Source: Hymenopus coronatus (taxonomy: Eukaryota; Arthropoda; Insecta; Mantodea; Hymenopodidae). From it: a DNA stretch of 64,000 nucleotides. The stretch covers positions 62,236,501 to 62,300,500 of the forward strand of contig CM060899.1 in the NCBI GenBank assembly GCA_030762935.1. The letters run 5' to 3'. Both the position numbers and the translations under genes were made by a program. Positions 55,965 to 64,000 of the stretch are shown here, piece after piece. The notes beneath the pieces were generated by a model that did not search any database, was not told the origin of the DNA, and worked only from the letters and a program-made list of their open reading frames with translations. Position 1 is the first letter of the stretch. Each line of letters starts with the position of its first letter.

Positions 55965-56690
55965 TATTGTCTTTACAGAGTACATCGTACATAGGCAGAG
56001 AAGGTATTGTACTCCACCCAAAAGTTCAATACTGAGATTTCATCACAAATACACATTATAGGGTCCCCTGTATACAAAAGGCATTTTTAGAAAAAGGCAT
56101 TTGTGTGTGCCCGCATATGTATGTGAATATGATAACTTAAAAACAGTAGGTCAGTGAAGTGTGCCCCCATATGTATGTGAATATGATAACTTAAAAACAG
56201 TAGGTCAGTGAAACACCAAACTTGGTATTTAAGTTTTTTATCCTTCAAAGATGTGACATGAAGACTGAGGAAAATTCCCCCACTTCAAACTACCCTTTAC
56301 ATGGAAAATGTTTCAAAAAGTTTGATTTTCTCAAAAATACCTCAAGCGATTTCGGTTAAAATACTATATATTAAGGATATTTACATGAAAAATAAAATGA
56401 AAAGCTCTTCATTCTGGATGAATTTTGCTGAATTTTGTATAACTGGCAAATCGTAACAGGTGCACAAAAGTTTACTATACAAAAATGTAGATTTCGTTAA
56501 AACACACTATTTATGTTCTTTTTAAAAGATTTGACTATTGCTTTAGCTTAGTGTTTTCCCTTATTTCACTTCTACTTACAAGAAAGCAAGTAATAAGAGA
56601 GAAATAGCAGAATAAGCTTTTCAACAATAATTTGTTGCAGAGATGCAAGAAAGTCCTGTGAATGGACACATCAGATTTGTTAAAACATGT
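55965..56690 (+). repeat. Family T repeat with an internal tandem duplication
   Basis: It has TCTTTACAGAGTACATCG...GGCAGAGAAGG and the body. A 56-base unit (CCCATATGTATGTGAATATG, then ATAACTTAAAAACAGTAGG) is duplicated at about 56104-56213. Confidence 0.72.
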
Positions 56691-57066
56691 TTCAATGAGT
56701 CAAGTTTTAAAAAGTGCATTTGTATACAAAATATTTTTAAAGGTCTGACAACATTTTCAGCTTTTAAGTAAATTAACTGCTTAAAGATTTATTTATTCAA
56801 ACAATTTATCTTTTGTGCTTACACTAGACGTGTTTTTTTGGATCATATATGATGAAATTAGTGTGTTTATGATATGGAATGTAAACATACTTAACTCAAC
56901 CTTGCGAGATTGGCCTATCTTCACATTCGTTCATCATCAATTGCCTTTTCTGTTTGTTTCAGACTCGAACGAAAAAAATGAGTTTGGACCTTAGAAGCAT
57001 GTTATATTTTCTGACTGTTGCTCCTTATGTTACAAGAGCAATTGACCGGCCACATGAAGTGTTGTA

Positions 57067-57084
57067 ATGCCTTCCAATGTCTGA
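57067..57084 (+). promoter_or_regulatory. Short upstream open reading frame overlapping the MRCK start
   Basis: ATGCCTTCCAATGTCTGA encodes MPSNV and overlaps the ATG at 57077 in another frame. If the transcript includes this part it could lower translation of the main frame. Confidence 0.35.
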
Positions 57085-57137
57085 GACAGCAGCGAAAACA
57101 GTGGCACAACAGGACTCCGGGGTGGTTGTTTCTCAAG
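57077..57137 (+). CDS. gek: First coding exon of MRCK/genghis khan (start codon to splice donor)
   Basis: An ATG at 57077 opens 20 codons (MSETAAKTVAQQ, then DSGVVVSQ) plus one base (57137) before a GTAATA donor at 57138. The exon therefore ends in phase 1, exactly what the exon at 63012 needs, and the joined codon is GGG. An in-frame TAA at 57065-57067 lies just upstream, so this ATG is the first possible start. The start context is weak (C at -3, T at +4). A short upstream frame (57067-57084, MPSNV) overlaps the start and may damp translation. A TTTGTTTCAG acceptor-like site ends at 56962, so this may be an internal exon with 5' UTR from 56963. The residues are poorly conserved in the family, so the call rests on phase, position and the open frame. 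Confidence 0.7.
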
Positions 57138-57180
57138 GTAATAACTTAATTTTTCCTTACATTTTTTACAGTGCTGTAAA

Positions 57181-58089
57181 CTAAAGCCGATGTCCTACGG
57201 CCAAATATTTTGGTCCAATACTCTTCAAACTACAAATTGGATCATGGGACATTGGATAATTTCATTGTATACAATTTCCATCCTATTTTTTGGTCCAATT
57301 TCAGTTTGCTACAACAGGATACAGCAGTTTCTAATTTTTGGTCCAAATGTATGAAATCTACCAATGAGCGACCTGGTGGTAATGACGTAATAAGGTAGCA
57401 CTTAGCGCTGGGTCTTCCTTCCTGGCCAATGTGATTGTGTGAAACTTTGTTGTATCTTGTAGACTTTGTCCTAAATAATAGGGTTATAGTAGCTGAGCAA
57501 TGGTTGAAATGCACATTTTTTTTTTTGTGCGGTAGAGATTTATGAAATAATGACTTGGGTATTTATAACCCTTGCAAATCTATTTTATCAGATCCATTTT
57601 TACCTAACCTTCTTTTCTCAACAAAATATAAAAATGCTTCCTTTGATTTGCTGGTATGGGCTGCTTCATATTTGTGTCTTGGCGAGTGATTTTTGTCTCA
57701 ACTAAGGACAGCAACTTTCCAAACAAATTTTCGTCCATTCTAAGAAAGTTAAAATAATTTACAGAGTCAGAAATGAGTTCATTTTGCAGCATATGTAGTA
57801 CACCTCATCCTTGGACTGCATTCCTACATTCCAGCCATGGTCTAGTCCACCAGCGCCTCTTTATTGATTTTTTCTTTTTATTATAGTATGCTCTTGCAAT
57901 GGATACATAAACTAAGCTTGCTACAGCGAACGTAAATAAGTGACAATCAGTAACCTCCACCATTTTCTATCAGCTGTTTATGTGTATGCGAGAAAGTTTG
58001 GACCAATACAGTATGAAGAAATTGTACACAATGTTCATGTTGTATAAAAAAATTTGGACCAAATTTTAACCGTGGGACATCGGCTTTAG
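57181..58089 (-). mobile_element. PIF/Harbinger element remnant with long terminal inverted repeats
   Basis: The ends match inverted: CTAAAGCCGATGTCCTACGG (from 57181) and, in reverse complement, CTAAAGCCGATGTCCCACGG (from 58089). The minus strand carries transposase N-terminal segments (LISDSVNYFNFLRMDENLF, LLSLVETKITRQDTNMKQPI at 57792-57620), and further pieces near 57500 (TIAQLL, TRKFHTI-like). Most of the transposase is deleted. The expected 3 bp target duplication is not clear. Confidence 0.75.
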
Positions 58090-58109
58090 ATCATAATTTT
58101 ACTTAATGG

Positions 58110-59075
58110 CCATTCCTGAGAGAATATTTACAGCAACAGTGGAATCAAGAATGGTGCATGGGATAGAGATTTTGGGGACTGAAAAAGGGTGAGAATGTAT
58201 AGATCAAATTCATAGATCCTTTTGCAAAATGATATTAGGATTACCAAGAAGAGCTCCAAATGGAGTAGCATTAACTGAATTGGGAAGAGCTGCTAGGAAG
58301 GGATCAGTAGTAAAATGGATAGTGAAATATTGGAATTGGATCCAAGTACTAGAGGAAGTATTGTCAAAGACTGTTTTAGGGCACAAGAATCAGCAAAATG
58401 GGAAAAAAGTTGGATATGTCAATTAAAGGAAATTGTAAGAGAAGTTGGAATGGGTGAGCTAGACAATTACTAGATAATAGGGGAACAAAGACTATGAAAT
58501 AAGGTGAAAGCTAGGATAGATGATAGAGAGAAACAAGAGATAATAGGTTAAGGGATGAGTACTTTAATATTATATAGGAATGCTAAAATATAGTGAAGAG
58601 AAAAATATTGATGTCTGTGAAAAAATGGAAAGAGCGGGCAAGAAGAGGTACAATGTCACTAAAAGGTATAAAAGTTGATAAAGATCTATGCCCACTATGT
58701 AACAATATTTCTCTCCAACAAAATATGGAATAAAAACTGGGAAAAGTTGCTGGCAGAGATATTGTATTTAAAATGTTTTGTAAACAATAAGAAATAATTT
58801 TGAAATAACTAGGTAAATATACAGGGAAAGTAAGAGAGAAATGGGGGAGAAAAATCGCCAAATAAAGAGAGATCTTAATGAAACTGATGAGACTGTAAGT
58901 TATAAAAGAGATAAATAGATTAAGTTGGTAGGGTATAAAAATGTAGAATTAGAGGGAATGCTACATATACATAAATAACCAGGGTGTAAATGTATTTGAT
59001 ACCAAATTCAGCAACTCCAGGAAAGTAACTATATATGTATGAAGTTTATAACTGAAAAAATGAAAAAATTATCTA
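58110..59075 (+). mobile_element. LINE-1w 3' portion in MRCK intron 1
   Basis: TATVESRMVHGIEILGTEKG, IHRSFCKMILGLPRRAPNGV, ALTELGRAARKGSVVKWIVK: the post-RT segment. QLKEIVREVGMGELDNY, a zinc-knuckle remnant, and a 3' UTR shared with 1233-1896 follow. It ends in an (ATT)n(TTG)n tail at about 59066-59112. Several stops. Confidence 0.72.
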
Positions 59076-59112
59076 TTATTATTATTATTATTATTATTGT
59101 TGTTGTTGTTGT

Positions 59113-60984
59113 CAACAACAACAGCAATTTAAGTACCATTCCATGTGAAATCAAGACACTTTAAATAAAAATTTTACTTTGCCATTTTAGATTTTGCTAA
59201 ACTTGAGCATATTCATAGTGGGTGCTGAGACTAAGGAAAGAACTTAATTTTTTTTTTATCTCAAACTGTTTCTGAAATATGGCTATGGAAAATTTTCAAA
59301 AATTGACCATAGAAGCATGAAAAGTCTTATTAAAATTGCTCTAGAGGCTGTCCTAAGTGAGCTATGGAGCATTTTATGGTTTTTCCAGTGATATACAATA
59401 ACATAGGTTCTAATTAAGAGATTTATTCAAAATTCAAATTGAAATTTTGATATGTTTTTTTTTTTTTTTTTTTTTCAAAAAGTACATAATTTAAAACTTT
59501 CAGAATATTTCCATAAATATTTAGTATTATGTAAATAATATGGAAAAATATAAATATGGGATGCTAATGGTTCATTGTTAAAAAAACTTCCTGACTTGTT
59601 TTTACTAATAACCTGGTATTGAGCAAACCTTCTTTTGACAAATAGGAATGTATTTAAAATATACAGAAAGGTAACTAAAAATATCAAAATATCACAATTT
59701 TAAAACAAAACCAAGCAGCATAACTATAATTAAATTAATTGCTTATGTTAAAACGGACAAATAGAATTATATAAATTATATATATTTTCAATAACTACAG
59801 TATGTTCTGGCACACTGTGGCCACTGTACCTCAGAGTGCATGTCAGCATGATAAGAGTGTTATCAGTATCTATTTTGTTTTATTCCTGTGCATAGAAATT
59901 TAAGTGTTATCAGAGTCTACTTTGTTTTGTTCCTGTGCATAGAAATTTACGCGGGTTAAGTTATAATTGCATCATGATTGCATAGTTTTCCATAATTCCT
60001 GAAAACAGTTACACATTACTACAAATAATTTTTACTTGCAATACACGTGTGATTGCAGACTCTTGTAGGGAAGTTAGATGATTTGAAAGATACTTTGCAG
60101 GTTTGAACAACAGATCAACATTGTTTTTCCAACAAGACTGCTACTGTGCATATTGCTGAGGAATCGGTAAATTTAATACAGGAAACTTTTTAAGATATGA
60201 TGATTATTAAAGAATTATATGTAGCCTCACAAATCCTGATTTAATTGTAAGTGGTTTTTATCAATGTGGAACCTGAAAAACAAAATGCACTTAATAGATT
60301 CTCTTACATACCTCAGTAAGATTATCTAACATAACATGCAAAGTCATAACTGCGATTAGCAGTTGGTTTGTTACAGAGAGTAGAAAGTTCATAAATATCA
60401 AATCTTAATATTTCAAGGATGTCATTAGAAGAATCCATCATTTTGGCTTTAAACAATAATGCATCCAAAAGCAATAGGTTTATGATTCTATTGTTCTGTG
60501 TATTAAAATTAAACTTCTCTCATTAAAAAATATTTTTGATACAAAGACAAAAGTTTCCTGTATATTCACATTTTATTTTAATTTATCTATATTTTCAATT
60601 TCTAAAAAATATAATTAAAGACAGTATGAAAAACTTTCTATTTAACTACAGCAAAAGTAGATCCTTTTCTATTTTTTTACACCAAAAACAATTTATCATG
60701 TTTTGAACCTTATCACCACATCATGTATGAGGAAAAAGATATTTGCAATTGTGTTTATATATAGCATTGAAGACAAGAAATCTGTAGCAGAATTATGATA
60801 AATATTATTTTAACAGTAATTCCATGTGCCACGCTTTAACAAAAGTTAATGCAATTTTAGGTGTTTTTGGGCATTTTGATACCTGAATACTCTCGTGATT
60901 AGCATTCAAGCCACTGTAATAATATAATAACTCCATGGCACAACAGCTCACAAGGAACCTTCCTACCGCCTGACTGCTGCATCT
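59113..60984. other. Unassigned intron sequence with a 47 bp tandem duplication
   Basis: AGTGTTATCAG...CATAGAAATTTA occurs at about 59856-59902 and 59903-59949. A poly-T run is at about 59454-59475. No gene. Confidence 0.5.
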
Positions 60985-61250
60985 CCCATCTCGGTCCATG
61001 ACAGACGTCATGGATGGGGTGCAATATTGGAGGGTGAGACATGGTCAGCACCTTGAACCCCCCCCCCCCGGCCGGTTAATACGACCTAGAGCCACTACTT
61101 CCCAATCAAGTATCTGAATTGGCCCCCCAGGGACCTCGTGAGGCTGAGTGCACCCCGGGCCAGGTCTCCCAGCAAGGGGAAAATCCCCATGCCAATACCG
61201 GGAATCAAGCTCAGGACTCCCACTTGGTAAGCTGTCACCGCACTAAGGAG
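60985..61250 (-). mobile_element. SINE-D (tRNA-derived) copy
   Basis: The reverse strand has TCCTTAGTGCGGTGACAGC (A-box-like), CCTGAGCTTGATTCCCGG (B-box-like), then ATGGGGATTTTCCCCTTGC and a GC-rich body. It is much more GC-rich than its surroundings, with a C run at about 61051-61062. Confidence 0.62.
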
Positions 61251-61623
61251 ACTGCAAAAATCTGATAGGAGAATAATCTGCAATCAAAGATGCCTTAATT
61301 GCCAATCAATTTTGATTGCTTTCCTGCAACTAAATGTTAAAGTCTAACACAAATGCAATCTAATGCTGGTTGCAGCAACATTGTAGCTGCATTGCTGTTA
61401 ATTCATCATGATCTTCATTTTTGTTGCTTTGTACTGTAATTATCTGGTTTTGATGCTAACATTTTGTTGGTATAATGAATGGCAAAGCAAATCGTGTGTT
61501 ATGTCCGTGGGCATGCCCGGCTGAAAAATATTGGGGAGCTCCTGCCATTTTCAAAAGCCAAGTGTGAGGAAACCTTTATTTCCTACTTTAAGTTTAATTT
61601 TTACTGTTGATACATTTATAATG

Positions 61624-61875
61624 CCTGCGTGGGTAGTGTGGTGGTAACGTTTCTGCCTCACATACAAAAGGCTGTGAGTTCGAATCTCACTTAGGGTGAG
61701 TTACCTGGATAAGGTTTTTTTTCGGGGTTTTCCCTTATTCTGAGAAGAGGAATGTAGTAACTTAAAGCTCCATGGACCCCGAGATCATTTGAGCATCATT
61801 TCAACAATTTCATTTATCATCTGATATGACCAACCAGGTTAAAGGACGTTGACGAAACTAGATCAAAAATAAAAT
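61624..61875 (+). mobile_element. SINE-C (tRNA-derived) copy
   Basis: TAGTGTGGTGGTAACG (A box) and GTGAGTTCGAATCTCAC (T arm with B box) precede the body (ACCTGGATAAGG, TCGGGGTTTTCCCTTATTC, CCATGGACCCCGAGATC). Confidence 0.65.
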
Positions 61876-63011
61876 CACCCATGTCTCGACTTTTCACATG
61901 TATGCTCAATCTTGACAAGAAAAAAAAAAACAGTTCACAAATTAGAAAGAGCCAGTAATATCTAATTTCTCGATATATCATTTTTGGTAAATATTGAATG
62001 AAACAACTTCAATAAATGTGCAATTTTTATCTCCAGTGTTTTTCCCATCACTGGGAAAAAAATGAAATACAATTATGGTTGATTTTGTCTTCGCAACATG
62101 AAATCTTGATTGTAAGTTATCATTAGTGCAGTCTTGCACATATTGTGTGCACGTAGCTTTAGTGTGGGCCCAATTCATAATCAGAGCCTTCCATACTACA
62201 ATGCAACTGCAACTGGTCATTGCAGAATGTGCATTATTACATCATACACTGCATAGATTTGTTTAGATATGAATGTGGAATATTATATGCACACTTCTGT
62301 ATACTGAAGGCTTAGAAGCTCCAGACATGTCTGCAACTCCATAAAATGACAGCCAATGTAATCCAATGCAATGCAACATACATCTGTTGTTTTGAGGTTA
62401 GGGCTCCACTTTTGCCTGTTGGGTGCTGAATGTAATTTTGTCTTGCAATAACAATTCCATTGCAGAAGTAGTCATCCAAAACCTCTCATTGTATTCATAA
62501 AGAGATGTAAAGTCATTATTAATTCTGAGTCTGTAATGTTTCTCTTCAACCTTCCCTTGCATTTAACTTCATTAATTGGAACTGCTACTAAATAGCATTT
62601 TATGGCATTTTCAGATATATCTCTGTGTACTTAAATGTATAATTTTATATGCATTTTTTGCTCACAAATATTGAAATATAGGTTACTCTACAAACCTTAA
62701 GCCTTTGTACATAAAATGTTTGCTGTAAATCAAAATACTTGTAAACTCTAAAATTTCGCCTGTAAATATTTAAGTTTGTTTAAAAAGTTTAACTACATAA
62801 AATTTTATTGTGAAACAGATTTATAAGAATTACGAACTTTACAATTAACAAAGCTTGTAAACACTGCGAAACAGGCCCCAGGAACAGTAATACTTTTGTA
62901 AACTTGATAAATAAAGCGTTCATTCATACTTCTAAGACAGGAATATGATTAACATATATGTGCATAAAAATATGTTATCCATTGATAATTTTTTTCCTTT
63001 TCCCTCCACAG
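61876..63011. other. Unassigned intron sequence
   Basis: No gene. GCGAAACAGGCCCCAGG near 62866 resembles the end of a common insect MITE, but no partner was found. Confidence 0.35.
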
Positions 63012-63191
63012 GGCTGACAGGAGAACAGCGATTGCGCCAATTAGAAGCCCTGTTCCTGGGTGGACCTATCCAGGGACAGGGCCAGTGTTTCAGCATTGAA
63101 ACCCTCCTGGATGTCTTGTTGGTGCTTTATGACGAATGCTGTAACTCTTCGTTAAGAAGAGAAAAGACAGTATCCGACTTCATTGAATTCG
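63012..63191 (+). CDS. gek: Second coding exon of MRCK/genghis khan (N-terminal capping region of the kinase)
   Basis: MRCK (Cdc42-binding, myotonic-dystrophy-kinase-related) is a Ser/Thr kinase that controls actomyosin at the cell cortex downstream of Cdc42 (family knowledge). This 180 bp exon lies between a strong acceptor (TTTTCCCTCCACAG, ending 63011) and a donor (G|GTAAGG at 63191/63192), phase 1 on both sides. It encodes the conserved segment before the kinase domain: RLRQLEALFLGGP, then GQGQCFSIETLLDVLLVLYD, ECCNSSLRREKTVSDFIEF. That is nearly the invariant start of animal MRCKs, whose next segment is the kinase domain. Nothing kinase-like follows before 64000, so the gene runs off the window on the plus strand. 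Rho kinases share the architecture, but this block fits MRCK better. Confidence 0.92.
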
Positions 63192-63204
63192 GTAAGGTTT
63201 TCAG

Positions 63205-64000
63205 AGTTTAGATTGATTGAGAAAATGTAGGCTTTCATGGCCAGAGTCAATATATCTAGGAGTTATTTAGATTTATGACTTTTGTAAATCTTAAGTTTAT
63301 TTAACTGAAACATCCTACTGCCTCTACTGCTTATTAAAGTGTTGAACTGACAGTTATAAACAAGCAGGCTATTAACAACAACTACAACCCAATTTCACAC
63401 AAACACACCATGATCAACAGCCTTGCTTTCAGATTGGTAAACCTACCATTAAGCCAGATGGAATACATATTAGAACTTAATAGGATCATAGAAATTGCAC
63501 AAAAAATGGCTACAGAACATTTGGTAAAGAAGAAGATTAATACATTTGTGAAACAGAAGAAAGTAAAAGAAATTAGCACTCTGAAATGAATAAAAGCAGA
63601 AACCAGCTTCAAAAAATTCGCTTACCACCCTTGACACACCAAAAATTTCAAAAGATTTTCAAAAAATAGAACATTAACTTAGCCCCAGTTAATAAGCATC
63701 ACAAAAGATAAAATCCCTCATTGAAACAATCAGGGATATATAAAATCAGCTGCAAGGAATGTGAAAAGGAAACAAAATGAAACATTGGACAACGTTTTAA
63801 AGAACACATGAGATATTTAAAATGTAAACAGACAGATAATTCAGCTGTAGCACATCATTTTGGACTCAAAACCATAATTTTCACAGTGAGCTCAAGTTAT
63901 TAAAATTAGTGCAGAATTCAATTGAATTAACAATTTGGGAAACAATTTTAAAAAACAAAAACAAGGTCATAAATTTTGACATACCAAAAAACAAATGGAC
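63205..64000 (+). mobile_element. Penelope-like element fragment in the next MRCK intron
   Basis: In broken frames it has the RT-nuclease linker (SLAFRLVNLPLSQMEYILEL, RIIEIAQKMATEH) and the GIY-YIG start (GIYKISCKECEKE, a lost YIG, then QRFKEHMRYLKCKQTD and VAHHF). It runs off the window. TAGGCTTTCATGGCCAGAGTC (near 63229) is upstream. Confidence 0.62.

Larger units (their letters stand above)
57138..63011 (+). other. gek: Intron 1 of the MRCK gene (5.87 kb)
   Basis: The intron is bounded by GTAATA and CCCTCCACAG. It holds a PIF/Harbinger-type element (57181-58089), a LINE 3' fragment (about 58110-59075), a short tandem duplication, and two tRNA-derived SINEs (60985-61250, 61624-61875). No alternative first exon was recognised. 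Confidence 0.65.

Noticed and set aside
61624..61692. A tRNA gene
   Set aside because: T-arm and A-box-like words are present, but the acceptor stem does not close and a SINE-type body follows.
61978..62220. 80-aa minus-strand open frame as a possible gene
   Set aside because: It has no domain motif, lies in an intron of MRCK and has no splice or start support.
62580..62895. A MITE ending near GAAACAGGCCCC
   Set aside because: One end resembles a common insect MITE terminus but no inverted partner or target duplication was found.

Overview
The window is eukaryotic nuclear DNA, AT-rich and dense in transposons, most likely from a large insect genome. The two host genes have clear insect counterparts, and the repeats (mariner, hAT, Ty3/gypsy, Penelope-like and LINE remnants, tRNA-derived SINEs) are typical of such genomes. 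A polyneopteran (cockroach, termite or stick-insect type) is a guess from the repeat content only. No prokaryotic operons, CRISPR arrays, rRNA genes or intact functional tRNA genes were seen.

Host genes. (1) 35962-37761 (-) is a complete 599-codon reading frame for the Lines/LINS1 protein, uninterrupted by introns, with a splice acceptor in its leader at 37924/37925. (2) 57077-57137 and 63012-63191 (+) are the first two coding exons of the Cdc42-binding kinase MRCK (Drosophila genghis khan). A 5.87 kb intron joins them in matching phase; the kinase domain lies beyond the window.

Layout. 0.3-2.5 kb: a Tc1/IS630-like transposase (-) broken by a Penelope-like (PLE) fragment and a LINE 3' end. 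2.8-4.2 kb: two copies of a roughly 0.9 kb repeat, here called family T, whose ends carry ACTTTCTCTACA in inverted orientation. 6.4-14.6 kb: a decayed Ty3/gypsy LTR element nested with a family T copy (itself hit by a 90 bp foldback), two SINEs and a 2.45 kb hAT transposon. 15-17 kb: more T copies and a microsatellite. 18.3-20.6 kb: a mariner relic crowded with SINEs. 21.6-23.2 kb: a second mariner with a SINE inserted and a perfect 13 bp target duplication. 24-32 kb: TTAA-flanked piggyBac-like MITEs, T copies, a LINE RNase H fragment and SINEs. 36-38 kb: Lines. 41-47 kb: LINE remnants interleaved with T copies. 48-49 kb: PLE GIY-YIG open frame. 49.6-50.6 kb: a 1 kb element with a 9 bp target duplication. 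51-56.7 kb: T copies, a mariner fragment and a perfect 84 bp-arm palindrome. 57-63 kb: MRCK intron 1 with a PIF/Harbinger element, a LINE 3' end and two SINEs. 63.2-64 kb: another PLE fragment in the next intron.

The most unusual signal is a set of short foldback insertions (6752-6841, 53966-54174, about 25545-25748). Two of them carry hammerhead-ribozyme-like cores, and two are flanked by 11-12 bp target duplications. They look like small, possibly non-autonomous, derivatives of Penelope-like elements.
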